DNA from: Deltaproteobacteria bacterium RBG_16_54_18
GTDB lineage: Bacteria > Desulfobacterota > B13-G15 > RBG-16-54-18
Reading direction: 5' to 3'
Assembly (NCBI GenBank): GCA_001797935.1
Contig: MGQT01000117.1
Span: 1 to 16,538 of the forward strand
DNA: 16,538 nt
Shown: piece after piece, positions 1 to 7,150 of the stretch
How positions within the stretch are numbered: the first letter of the stretch is position 1
Layout: each line of letters opens with the position of its first letter
The notes under the pieces: model-generated
What the model saw: only the letters and a program-made list of their open reading frames with translations
Databases searched by the model: none
Told to the model about the DNA's origin: nothing
Program-made: the position numbers and the translations under genes

Positions 1-980
1 TTGTCGCCGGCAACCAGTGTGAGGTTCCGAATAGTCCCGTACGTCAGATCAACTCCCGGCCACGCGGATATGGGAATGCCGGAGATGTATCCGGTGGACG
101 GGCGGCGGAAGCGAATCTCATACGTCCCCGGAGACAAGCCGGTGATGGCATATGCTCCGGCGGCATTGGTAGTGGTCGTGGCGATGAGCGTGTAGTTCGT
201 ATTATCAAGGGGGTCAGGGCGCTGGATCAGCTCGACAGTCCAGTTAGCCATGAGAGGCTCGCCCCCATCGAGATCACGGGCGTGGTCAAGATCAAGCCAT
301 ACCGTTCCGGAGACCTGGGCAACACCGGCCGCACCCTGGATCTCCCCGAAGTTGTATCCCGTGCCTGCTGCCCCGGGAGTCGGGAAAATAACGGCAGAAA
401 GGACATCGTTACCGAGGGTACCGCCGAGGGTACCGACGGCATCCAGGCCGTCTGCCCAACCCGCCGGCTGCGTCTCGGTGATGGTATATCCCGTTGCATT
501 CGGCATCGTCAGATCGGTGAAGCTATACGTGCCGTCAGCAGCGGTAGTCGTAGCACGGTTTACTGCAGTGCCGTTTATATCTGTTCCGGTAAGGGTGACT
601 GTCGCATTGGGGATGCCCGGCTCAGACGGAGCGCGGACGCCATCGTTATTAATATCGTTATAGACAATGCCGGCCAAACTGCCGCCGCGTTCGCCGAAAT
701 TGTACTCGGTAGCAATGGTGGTGGTATTGATGACGACGGCGCTGATGATATCGTTGCCTACCGAGCCGCCAGCCGAGCCGGCGCTGTCCAGGCCGTCTGC
801 CCAGGCAGCCGGCTGTGTCTCGGTAACGGTATAACCAGCCGGGTTGCTTGCCCGCAGGGGGCCGAAACTATAGGCCCCGCTGGCGTTGGTGGTGGTGCTC
901 ACATTGACGGGGTTGCCGAGGTAATCGGTGCCCGTTAAGGTAATTTGCGCGTTCGGGATGCCGGTAGTCTCACCGGCATC
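1..980 (-). pseudogene. C-terminal continuation of the DUF11/SdrD surface protein in a shifted frame (partial)
   Basis: Reading the minus strand from 980 in the frame that starts GAT GCC GGT GAG gives DAGETTGIPNAQITLTG, the exact continuation of the SdrD-like domain interrupted upstream. It stays open to position 1. Three more SdrD/prealbumin-like modules are visible: one ending in YNFGERGG, one starting SLAGIVYNDINNDG with YTITETQPAGWADGLD and YNFGEI, and one starting VSGTVWLDLDHARDLDGGEP and leading to GLSPGTYEIRF. The frame runs off the left edge, so the true C-terminus and any anchoring signal (LPXTG, PEP-CTERM, type IX or other) are not visible. It is called a pseudogene segment only because it lacks its own start; if the shift is a sequencing error, this and the upstream part are one intact gene. 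Confidence 0.75.
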
Positions 981-3900
981 GCGGCGCCGTCATTGTCTTC
1001 ATCATTCCAGACATATCCGGAGATGCTTGCCGCCGGTATCTCACCAAAGAGGTAGCCGGTGAGTGCGGTGTTGGCGGGGACAGTAATACTGGGAATGACG
1101 TCAGTTGTCCTGCTGCCGGGAATAGCGCTCGCGCCGTTGTCCCTGCTGTCAAGGCCGTCGAAATAAGATAACGGCGGCTGGGTCTCGGTAACCGTATAGC
1201 CGGTGCCGTCCGAGGGGGAGAGGTTGTTAAAGAGATAGTCGCCACCGGCATTGGTCGTTGTCGTGGTATTGACCGTATTTCCATAGGCGTCGGTGCCGGT
1301 CAGGGTCAGGGTTACGGCATTTATCCCGGTCTCGCCTGCGTCCATGGACCCATCGTCATCCAAATCGCGGTAGACATACCCCGCGAGGCTCGATCGTTGC
1401 ACCGTAACGGTGCCGCATTGATTGGTATTGTTCGCGGCATTGGGATCGAACTGGTCCGTAGTTGCCGTGACACAGTTTGTCGTGGTCCCGCCACCCGGAT
1501 AGGCCGTCACGCGCACCGGCATGGTAATCGTGGCAACGCCGGTGGACGAAAGCATACCGAGGTTACAGGTCAGGTTCTGCCCGGCGGTCGAGCAGGTGCC
1601 AGAGCCTACAGGGCCTGTTTTGGACCAGGATGGTGCCGCGCCATAAAAGGCCATGCCTGCGGGCAGGGTGTCGGTCACGGTTGTCTGGGTGCTGTCTCCA
1701 GGGCCATTGTTGGTCACGGTGACGGTCCAGTTAAACGGCTCGCGCAGCTGGACCGGATTCAATGCCGGGGCCTTGGCAACTGCCAGGTCAACGCGCATGC
1801 GCACCGAGGTTGTCTCAGCCTCGGAGTTATTAGCCGGCAATCGGTCATGTTCGTTCACGCTCACCGTGGCAATGTTGTTGTGCGTATCGCCAGTGGGATC
1901 CGGGGCAGTCACCACCTCGAAGTCCAGGTAGCGGTCGTATGAGGTATTGGCCGCCAAATCAGGAAAGTTACAGATAATGGTCTGCGTAGCCGGGCCAGTT
2001 ATCGATGTTCCCACGTTATTACAGAGGGGAGCGATCGGCCCTGAGGGGGTAGCCTTGTCACCGAGAAACGTAAGGGTCTTGCCGTTCTTCGGTGTCATGG
2101 TATCGGTCAAGGTCAGGCCCGTGGCAAGGGATGCCCCCCGGTTGGTAATCCTCACCAGATAGGTAATGGTGTTGTTAGCCGGCACCCCCGATTCATAACC
2201 GATGGGGTCAACGAGGTCAGTCTTGTTGACCAGCAAATCGAGGTCGGAGGAGGTAACTGACAGCGTCTGAGTCCGGCTGTTATTCGCTGCGTTGCTCTCG
2301 GTGGTGTCCGTAGCAATGGTGGCGGTGTTGTTGATGGTCCGGACCGGGTCACCGCTCTGCCAATTGGGTCGGATGATAACGGTCACGGTCCGTGACTCGC
2401 CATTGTCCAAGGTAATCCCGTTGCAGGTAAGGATCTTCGTCCCATTATCCCAGGAGCAGGTCCCCTCCGTGGGGGTAGCGGAGATGAAGGTGAAATTCGT
2501 ATCCCCGCCAACGGGAAGGTTGAAATCATCAGTCACGACGACGTTGGCGGCAGTAGATGGCCCGTTGTTGCGGAACGTCAGCACGTAGGTTGCCTGGGTT
2601 CCGGCAGCTACGCTAGTGGGGGAGACGGTCTTGTTCTGCATCTGCACGTCGACAATGGGGTCAATAGTCACCGTTGCGGTCGTTGAATTGTTGGTACGAT
2701 CGGGATCGCCGACCACCGTGGAATTAACCGTGGCCGTATTGGTTTGGGGGCCGTCGAACAGGGGACGCGAGACTTGAATAACGAATTGATCCGTCGCACC
2801 GCTGGCGAGACTCCCGCTCTGCTGGGTGCAGGTCACTGTGCTGCCCGTGGTGCACGTATAATTGGCAGGGCTGCTGGTAACTGCGACGCCGGTACTGCTT
2901 GAAACATAACCGGCTATGGTATCGGTCAGCACGACGCCCGTGGCGGCATCCGGCCCGTTATTGGTAACATTGATAGTGTACGTGATAGTATTCTCGCTCA
3001 CGGAGAGCGTTGTGTCACCTCCTGCGTCGGCGCTTTTGCTGATGGCTAGATCCGCCCTGGCAGCAGTGCTGGTAACGGTGGCACTGGCGCAGTTGTTTCC
3101 ACTCACGCCGTCTGGCTGGCCGCCAACACCAGCGTCGCTGGCGCAGGAGGTGTTCGTCAGATCGCCCGCGTTTGTTGCAGTGGTAATAACGGTCAGGACA
3201 GATGTCGAGGCACCGGATGCCAGGGGGGTAGCGCCGTATGTACAGGTCACCACCCCTCCAGGATTCACTCCGTTGTGACTGCACGTCCAGTTGGTACCGC
3301 TACCGGAAACATAGGTCTCCCCAGTCGACAGGGTATCGGTGACCGTGAGGGTACCGGAAGTAGCGCGGGGACCGTTGTTGGTTACCCGCATGGTGCTGGT
3401 GATGTTTGAACCCTGGGCAACTGGGTTGGGTGTCTTGGACTTAGTGATGGAGAGATCAGCTCCATCCGGCACGATATTGAAGGTCACCGAACCCGTATTG
3501 TTGCTGAGATTGGGGTCGGGGGTAGTTGCGGTTATCACGGTGGTGTTGGTGATATTGGTGCCGCTGGCAGGGGCGGTTGCCTGGACGGTGATATTATTCG
3601 CTGCTCCTACTGCATAGGTAGCGCGGGTGCAGGTGATGTCTTGGTCAACCGCGCTGCAACTCCAACCGGTGCCGATAGCACTGATGTAGGTAAAACCGGC
3701 CGGCAGGGTATCGGTTACCTGCACGGTGTCGGCGGGAAAAGGGCCGTTGTTGCGGGGGCGCAGAGAAAAAGTTGCTGTTAGATTGCCGATGACAGCGCCT
3801 ACGGTGACCTTGGTGATTGACAGGTCTGTCCCCAAAGTGACCTCAGTGTCTTGGGTCGTGGTGTTGTTGCTGGTATCGGGATCGCCGGTGGTGGCAGAAA

Positions 3901-4705
3901 CAGTCACCACATTGGTGATGGTGCCGGTAATGGCGCCCGTCACCCTTCCCACCAAGGTAATAGCCGGAGCCGTTGCCCCGTTGGCAATAGTAGACCGCGT
4001 GCAGGTCACCACCTGTCCGACACGGCTGAACGACCACCCGCTGCCGCTGGCCGAAACATAGGTCATGTTGTCGTTCAGGGTGTCTATGACGGTTATTGCA
4101 TTGGCGCTGTTGGGGCCATTATTCGTGACCGTGATCGTATAGGTAACATTGCCGCCGGCAATGACCGGATCAGGGGAGTCCGTCTTGGCGACAACAAGAT
4201 CCGCGCCGTCGTCAATAGTCGTATTCTGGGTGAGAGTATTGTTGGCAAGATTGCTATCGCTGTCGCTGGTTGAAACGGACCCAGTAACATCTATGGTTGA
4301 TCCCGTAGCCCCCGAGGTCCGGATGACCGTATCAATCTGATAGACTGGTCCACCTATGAGCGTTCCCAGCAGGTCACCGAAGGTGCAGGTTACGGTCCCC
4401 GGTGTGCCCCCGTCGTGGCTGCAGGTGGGGGTACCAGGGGGATCGGTGACTGAGACAAAAGTGGTAGTGGCGGGCAAGGGAAAGGTTAATACTACGTTGT
4501 GCGCCGTATCATCGGCATTGTTTTCAATAAATGTGGAATAAGTGATTTGACCGCCGCGGATCGCGGGGTCAGGCGCGTCGGTCAATTGGGAAATTTGCAC
4601 GTCAACTGCCCAGGCCTGACTGCAGAGCAAGGCAGGGGCCAGGAGGCAGATCATGAGAACAGCTATACCGAAGAGTCTTTTTCTGTTCATAGAATAACTA
4701 TTCAT
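935..4705 (-). CDS. Giant secreted DUF11/SdrD-repeat surface protein, 5' part (frameshifted)
   Basis: A predicted exported adhesin-like or cell-surface protein. From the chosen ATG at 4705 (MNSYSMNRKR..., preceded by a TAGG ribosome-binding-like sequence) residues 1-33 form a signal peptide ending in AWA. About eight DUF11-type Ig-like repeats of 110-130 residues follow, each opening with patterns such as ADLSITK or VDLAVAK and carrying VTNNGP and VTDTL motifs. Many have a Cys pair that could form a disulfide. From about residue 1106 SdrD B/Cna-B-like domains begin (GYVYRDLDDDG, DAGETG, YTVTETQP, LFGEI). The reading frame extends upstream to 4882, but that stretch holds a -10-like TATAAT and follows a terminator, so it is probably untranslated. 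The frame ends at 935 only because of a shift near 981-988; homologous sequence continues in another frame to the window edge. Function beyond surface display or adhesion is inference; no ligand can be named. Confidence 0.85.
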   Translation of the reverse strand: MNSYSMNRKRLFGIAVLMICLLAPALLCSQAWAVDVQISQLTDAPDPAIRGGQITYSTFIENNADDTAHNVVLTFPLPATTTFVSVTDPPGTPTCSHDGGTPGTVTCTFGDLLGTLIGGPVYQIDTVIRTSGATGSTIDVTGSVSTSDSDSNLANNTLTQNTTIDDGADLVVAKTDSPDPVIAGGNVTYTITVTNNGPNSANAITVIDTLNDNMTYVSASGSGWSFSRVGQVVTCTRSTIANGATAPAITLVGRVTGAITGTITNVVTVSATTGDPDTSNNTTTQDTEVTLGTDLSITKVTVGAVIGNLTATFSLRPRNNGPFPADTVQVTDTLPAGFTYISAIGTGWSCSAVDQDITCTRATYAVGAANNITVQATAPASGTNITNTTVITATTPDPNLSNNTGSVTFNIVPDGADLSITKSKTPNPVAQGSNITSTMRVTNNGPRATSGTLTVTDTLSTGETYVSGSGTNWTCSHNGVNPGGVVTCTYGATPLASGASTSVLTVITTATNAGDLTNTSCASDAGVGGQPDGVSGNNCASATVTSTAARADLAISKSADAGGDTTLSVSENTITYTINVTNNGPDAATGVVLTDTIAGYVSSSTGVAVTSSPANYTCTTGSTVTCTQQSGSLASGATDQFVIQVSRPLFDGPQTNTATVNSTVVGDPDRTNNSTTATVTIDPIVDVQMQNKTVSPTSVAAGTQATYVLTFRNNGPSTAANVVVTDDFNLPVGGDTNFTFISATPTEGTCSWDNGTKILTCNGITLDNGESRTVTVIIRPNWQSGDPVRTINNTATIATDTTESNAANNSRTQTLSVTSSDLDLLVNKTDLVDPIGYESGVPANNTITYLVRITNRGASLATGLTLTDTMTPKNGKTLTFLGDKATPSGPIAPLCNNVGTSITGPATQTIICNFPDLAANTSYDRYLDFEVVTAPDPTGDTHNNIATVSVNEHDRLPANNSEAETTSVRMRVDLAVAKAPALNPVQLREPFNWTVTVTNNGPGDSTQTTVTDTLPAGMAFYGAAPSWSKTGPVGSGTCSTAGQNLTCNLGMLSSTGVATITMPVRVTAYPGGGTTTNCVTATTDQFDPNAANNTNQCGTVTVQRSSLAGYVYRDLDDDGSMDAGETGINAVTLTLTGTDAYGNTVNTTTTTNAGGDYLFNNLSPSDGTGYTVTETQPPLSYFDGLDSRDNGASAIPGSRTTDVIPSITVPANTALTGYLFGEIPAASISGYVWNDEDNDGAAMPVRLPASRTRKLP

Positions 4706-4790
4706 AAAAAACCTACGGGACATATGGCGTCTTTTTCTGCAATTTATCGGCCAAAAATAATTTTTCACTGAAGTTAAACTCGCCGAAAAT

Positions 4791-4796
4791 ATTATA
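4791..4796 (-). promoter_or_regulatory. -10-like TATAAT upstream of the surface-protein gene
   Basis: The minus strand reads a perfect TATAAT about 86 bases before the preferred ATG at 4705. No good -35 lies 16-18 bases upstream (best is TTAGCT), so this may be activator-dependent or a chance match in AT-rich DNA. It supports a start downstream of it rather than the farther ATG at 4882. Confidence 0.35.
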
Positions 4797-4829
4797 TATT
4801 TCAAAAAAAGGCAAGCTAAAAATGAGCGG

Positions 4830-4859
4830 ATATGACAATAAAAACATTCTTTGTCATAT
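4830..4859. promoter_or_regulatory. 9-bp perfect inverted repeat, possible operator
   Basis: ATATGACAA at 4830-4838 is repeated inverted as TTGTCATAT at 4851-4859, separated by 12 bases. The half-sites are centred about two helical turns apart, as for a dimeric regulator. It sits roughly 35-65 bases upstream of the TATAAT at 4791-4796, between the tRNA-side terminator and the surface-protein gene. No known regulator is recognised. Confidence 0.35.
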
Positions 4860-4887
4860 TTTGGAATAAAATTTGTCACCATTTGGC

Positions 4888-4925
4888 AAAAAAAGAAAAA
4901 GGGCCAGGCTGAATCGCCTAACCCT
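4888..4925 (-). terminator. Rho-independent terminator, probably the original tRNA-Arg terminator
   Basis: On the minus strand AGGGTTAGGC (4925-4916) pairs with GCCTGGCCCT (4909-4900) through ten positions, two of them G-U, around a 6-base loop, followed by a T-rich tract with T5 then T7. It lies just past the 3' tRNA-Arg remnant at 4937-4976, as expected if it ended tRNA-Arg transcription before the islet inserted. Confidence 0.7.
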
Positions 4926-4936
4926 TTAAAAATCCC

Positions 4937-4976
4937 TGGCGCGCCCAGGGCGACTCGAACGCCCGACCTGCGGATT
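4937..4976 (-). repeat. attR-like direct repeat: 3' 40 bp of tRNA-Arg
   Basis: This 40-bp segment is identical to 6822-6861, the 3' part of the intact tRNA-Arg gene from the 3' side of the anticodon loop through the encoded CCA. The orientation is the same. Beyond 4976 similarity stops abruptly. This is the pattern left by a tyrosine recombinase that crosses over in a tRNA anticodon loop and restores the tRNA 3' end. Confidence 0.85.
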
Positions 4977-5177
4977 ATTTATCCGTTGCATATTTATAAT
5001 GCTTTTCATTTAACTAGTTTAAGAGAGGATGTGCACTGAATTGTGTACTCCATAAATCCCATATTCCCCATATGAAGATGTCATTTACTATATGAATCAT
5101 GCTGATACTAGAGTAAAATAACGGCAAACGCATTTCACACCATTCTAAAATAACAATGAAAGAAGAAAGGAAAAAAC

Positions 5178-5648
5178 ATGAAAAGATTATTAATAGGGGT
5201 TTTAGTTTTAGGAATGATAGTTACTGCAGGGTTTGCCTTCGCCGGAGAGAAGACCAGAGACGGTCGTTTTATCGCCTATGATAACGGGACAGTCTTGGAC
5301 ATAAAGACCAGGCTGATGTGGGCGGCGAGGGACAATGGATCACACATTAACTGGTATAATGCTAAGAGCTATTGTGAGAATTATCGTGGCGGCGGTTACA
5401 CGGATTGGCGTATGCCGACGCAGGATGAGCTAGCGGGGTTGCATGATGCGGCTAAAACTTATAAGGCTGCCGGTATATATGCTGTCCACTTAACGGAATT
5501 GATTCAGCTATCTTCTTTTTGGCTTTGGGCATCAGAAACACGCGGTTCCGACGCCGTCGTCTTCGATTTCGGCAAAGGCAAGGGGATCTGGGGTGGCCAG
5601 TCTGGCGACACCTTCCGTCGGGCACTGCCGGTGCGTTCCGGCAAATAG
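5178..5648 (+). CDS. Secreted DUF1566 (Lcl C-terminal-like) domain protein
   Basis: 156 residues. Residues 1-22 form a signal peptide (Lys-Arg start, hydrophobic core LLIGVLVLGMIV, AFA cleavage site). The rest matches the DUF1566/Lcl_C pattern: DNGTVLDIKTRLMW at 35-48, NAKSYCENYRGGGYTDWRMPT at about 61-81, then DEL, and a closing FWLWASET...RRALPVRSG. Proteins with this domain are exported and often occur in paralogous sets in Desulfobacterota; the Legionella Lcl C-terminal domain binds host glycans, but the role here is unknown. Start ATG at 5178 has a good ribosome-binding site (AGAAAGG, 7 bases upstream). It lies inside the tRNA-Arg islet and is followed 37 bases later by the integrase stump, so it is probably cargo. 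Identification as DUF1566 is fairly secure; function is not. Confidence 0.8.
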   Translation: MKRLLIGVLVLGMIVTAGFAFAGEKTRDGRFIAYDNGTVLDIKTRLMWAARDNGSHINWYNAKSYCENYRGGGYTDWRMPTQDELAGLHDAAKTYKAAGIYAVHLTELIQLSSFWLWASETRGSDAVVFDFGKGKGIWGGQSGDTFRRALPVRSGK

Positions 5649-5685
5649 GTTATTTGATGAAGTAGCCCTTGACAGAAAAAGCTAA

Positions 5686-5835
5686 TGCATCAGCGACCCG
5701 CTTGGACATTACTCGATTCAAATAACCGTTGACGTCTACGGGCACCTCGTACCAGGAGCGAACAAGGCAGCGGTGGACGGATTGGATGATTTTGAAGGTA
5801 TTGATTATCCTTTTAGAAGGATTAAAACTCCATAA
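5686..5835 (+). pseudogene. Tyrosine recombinase (phage-type integrase) C-terminal remnant
   Basis: The frame from 5686 (just after an in-frame TAA at 5683-5685) to the stop at 5833-5835 gives about 49 codons including PLGHYSIQITVDVYGHLVPG and then ANKAAVDGLDD. This is the characteristic last segment of tyrosine recombinases: the His of LGH (codon 5707-5709) and the nucleophilic Tyr of VDVYGH (codon 5737-5739) are ten residues apart, the spacing usual in phage/ICE-type integrases. There is no start codon, and the Arg-Lys-HxxR parts of the catalytic domain and the N-terminal DNA-binding domain are absent from the window, so it is a truncated fossil. Its presence between direct repeats of the tRNA-Arg 3' end indicates how the islet arrived. 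The opposite strand also has an open frame (5650-5856), judged a shadow. Confidence 0.8.
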
Positions 5836-5912
5836 CCAGGCTTGACAAAAGATAATTTAGGGGGATAGGGTGATATAATAAACTTAGTAACCGAGAGCCA
5901 TTAGGAAAACCA

Positions 5913-6746
5913 ATGGATGTTTTTTGGTTTGAACAGATTGTTAACCTGAGTAAGGCTCTTATCTGGCCTTTCTTTATTCTTCTGTTAATCTGCCTATTCA
6001 AAAAACCTATTAACTTACTAATCAAAATTTTTATCAAACGCCTTGCAAGCGATAATGTAGAGGTCGGTGTAGGTAAAACCCATCTTAGTATGTCTCGTGA
6101 TGACTCTCGTAACGAAAAAGAAGCATATCGTTCACTTCCGGAACCAATACCCCCTGTGGATAAGAATAAGATAGATAAAGTTTTAAGGAAAGGACCTTCA
6201 GGGCATTTATCTGATGTGATTGGAGGGTTTTTTGAGTCCCTTCCTGGAGGTTCCTTTCTGATCCAAAAGATGGAAGTTCTCTATGATCCATGGTTGAAAG
6301 AGGCGGAAGGAAAACTTTACGAAATTGGGCAAAAGGTTGAATTTTCAATCCTCAATTTTAGTAAAAATGAATTAAAGCTCCCCCTGTGTGCTGTGGAGTT
6401 CCCAAAATCCTTTATGCACTTAGATACTGAGCATCCAGAAAGCGGTAGATTAACCATAAATAGTGATCTTTGGGGTATGGGTGGGGGCTCGACAGAATTA
6501 CGAGAGCTTCCTGATGAGATGATGAAAATATCTAGCGTGCCAACCAGGGTTTTGAAACCTAAAGAAGGGTTGAGATTCTTTGTTCGATTCAATTTGCCCA
6601 ATATAACAAAAGAATATACTTTAAGAATTAAGTTTGGAAGGATGGGAAAGGAAGAAAAAAGCTCAAACCTCTTGTTAAAGGTAAGAAAATCAAAAAAGAA
6701 AATAAAAATAAAAAAGAAAATAAAAATAAAAAGAAAAAAGAAATGA
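5913..6746 (+). CDS. Hypothetical one-TM protein with lysine-rich tail
   Basis: 277 residues; I do not recognise the family. Start ATG at 5913 has AGGA seven bases upstream. A hydrophobic segment at about 14-30 (ALIWPFFILLLICLF) is followed by a basic amphipathic stretch (31-43), so the N-terminus is likely membrane-anchored with most of the protein in the cytoplasm by the positive-inside rule. The body (about 45-255) has no recognised catalytic motif; alternating hydrophobic segments near 133-175 and 215-245 suggest a beta-rich domain. The last ~20 residues are nearly all Lys, Ile and Arg, encoded partly by an 18-bp tandem duplication at 6692-6727. It is the tRNA-proximal gene of the islet and very AT-rich. 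Islet cargo, possibly defence or envelope related, is speculation. Confidence 0.65.
   Translation: MDVFWFEQIVNLSKALIWPFFILLLICLFKKPINLLIKIFIKRLASDNVEVGVGKTHLSMSRDDSRNEKEAYRSLPEPIPPVDKNKIDKVLRKGPSGHLSDVIGGFFESLPGGSFLIQKMEVLYDPWLKEAEGKLYEIGQKVEFSILNFSKNELKLPLCAVEFPKSFMHLDTEHPESGRLTINSDLWGMGGGSTELRELPDEMMKISSVPTRVLKPKEGLRFFVRFNLPNITKEYTLRIKFGRMGKEEKSSNLLLKVRKSKKKIKIKKKIKIKRKKK
6692..6727 (+). repeat. 18-bp tandem duplication in the lysine-rich tail
   Basis: Two successive 18-bp A-rich units (landmarks G6698/G6716, T6703/T6721, T6709/T6727) encode KKKIKI twice. A third, imperfect unit follows. The run of A tracts is a slippage-prone sequence and may vary in length between strains. Confidence 0.7.
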
Positions 6747-6778
6747 TGCACCCGTCCGCACCCTATCCGCACCCATCA

Positions 6779-6812
6779 AGAAAAAAGGACTCACCAAAAA
6801 TGGCTAAGTCCC
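6779..6812 (-). terminator. Terminator downstream of tRNA-Arg
   Basis: On the minus strand GGACTTAGCC (6811-6802) and GGTGAGTCC (6795-6787) can form a hairpin with an A/T loop, followed by T6. It starts 10 bases past the tRNA CCA end. It came in with the islet, since the other copy of the tRNA 3' end has a different terminator at 4888-4925. Confidence 0.6.
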
Positions 6813-6821
6813 TGAAATCAT

Positions 6822-6898
6822 TGGCGCGCCCAGGGCGACTCGAACGCCCGACCTGCGGATTCGTAGTCCGACGCTCTATCCATCTGAGCTATGGGCGC
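6822..6898 (-). tRNA. tRNA-Arg (anticodon ACG)
   Basis: The minus strand folds as a full cloverleaf: acceptor GCGCCCA/TGGGCGC, D arm GCTC...GAGC, anticodon stem TCGGA/TCCGC with loop CTACGAA (anticodon ACG, read as ICG), short variable loop, T arm GGGCG TTCGAGT CGCCC, discriminator G and encoded CCA. 77 nt. The 3' 40 bases are duplicated at 4937-4976, so the present 3' half may have been supplied by the integrated islet. Confidence 0.97.
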
Positions 6899-6907
6899 TT
6901 TAAATAA

Positions 6908-6936
6908 ACGCTATCACCTTTTACTGCGAGCGTCAA
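6908..6936 (-). promoter_or_regulatory. Candidate promoter of tRNA-Arg
   Basis: Minus-strand TTGACG (6936-6931), 17-base spacer, TAGCGT (6913-6908), ending 9 bases before the tRNA 5' end. The -35 is good and the -10 weak, but spacing and position fit a tRNA promoter. Confidence 0.5.
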
Positions 6937-6965
6937 GCAAGGCTGCCCTGTTAAAAGCCAGGGCA

Positions 6966-6990
6966 AATAAAAACCCCTTCGGAGAGGGGT
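6966..6990 (-). terminator. Minus-strand terminator downstream of the first GIY-YIG cassette
   Basis: On the minus strand ACCCCT (6990-6985) pairs with AGGGGT (6978-6973), followed by TTTTTATTT. It would stop transcription from tRNA-Ser/GIY-YIG before tRNA-Arg. A second hairpin, TGCCCTG/CAGGGCA at 6944-6965, lies just beyond it. Confidence 0.65.
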
Positions 6991-7007
6991 AAAGTGGTCT
7001 TACTTTT

Positions 7008-7133
7008 AAAATTTGCATGGCAAATTTTCTGGCGGCTTCCCCAAAAGCCGAACGGCTTTCGGGAAAATCTCGCTAATCTTTTTGCCTTAAATAAAAGGAG
7101 GCGGCTTCTCCTCTCCGCCTTCGGCGGAGCGCA
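7008..7133. repeat. Nested-palindrome repeat block 1 (downstream of GIY-YIG copy 1)
   Basis: It starts with AAAATTTGC-atg-GCAAATTTT (7008-7028), a 9-bp version of the hairpin at the tRNA-Ser ends. Unit 1a (7031-7074, 44 bp) has the outer arms GGCGG...ATCTCGC around an inner AAAAGCC/GGCTTT stem. After the spacer TTTTTGCCTTAAATAAAAGG comes the truncated unit 1b (from 7100) with inner stem CTCCGCC TT CGGCGGAG. The same arms and spacer recur at 7410-7497 and 10599-10822. Confidence 0.75.
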
Positions 7134-7150
7134 ATGGATACGAACCCACT

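Larger units (their letters stand above)
4937..6861. mobile_element. Decayed genomic islet integrated in tRNA-Arg(ACG)
   Basis: About 1.9 kb bounded by 40-bp direct repeats of the tRNA-Arg 3' end. It contains a DUF1566 gene, the C-terminal stump of a tyrosine recombinase and a one-TM unknown protein, all on the plus strand and all more AT-rich than the flanking core genes. No intact integrase, excisionase or replication gene is present, so it should be immobile on its own. Boundaries and integrase remnant are directly visible; horizontal acquisition is inferred from them. Confidence 0.75.

Noticed and set aside
250..4540. Many plus-strand open frames of 60-220 codons opposite the surface protein
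   Set aside because: They follow the GC-rich repeat structure of the minus-strand gene, lack ribosome-binding sites and known motifs, and the minus strand has clear DUF11/SdrD domains throughout.
4706..4882. N-terminal extension of the surface protein from the ATG at 4882
   Set aside because: It would place a TATAAT and a regulatory dyad inside the coding region and push the signal peptide about 60 residues inward; the ATG at 4705 puts the signal peptide at the N-terminus.
5650..5856. 68-codon minus-strand open frame opposite the integrase remnant
   Set aside because: No usable start codon and no recognisable family; the plus strand encodes a clear tyrosine recombinase tail in the same place.
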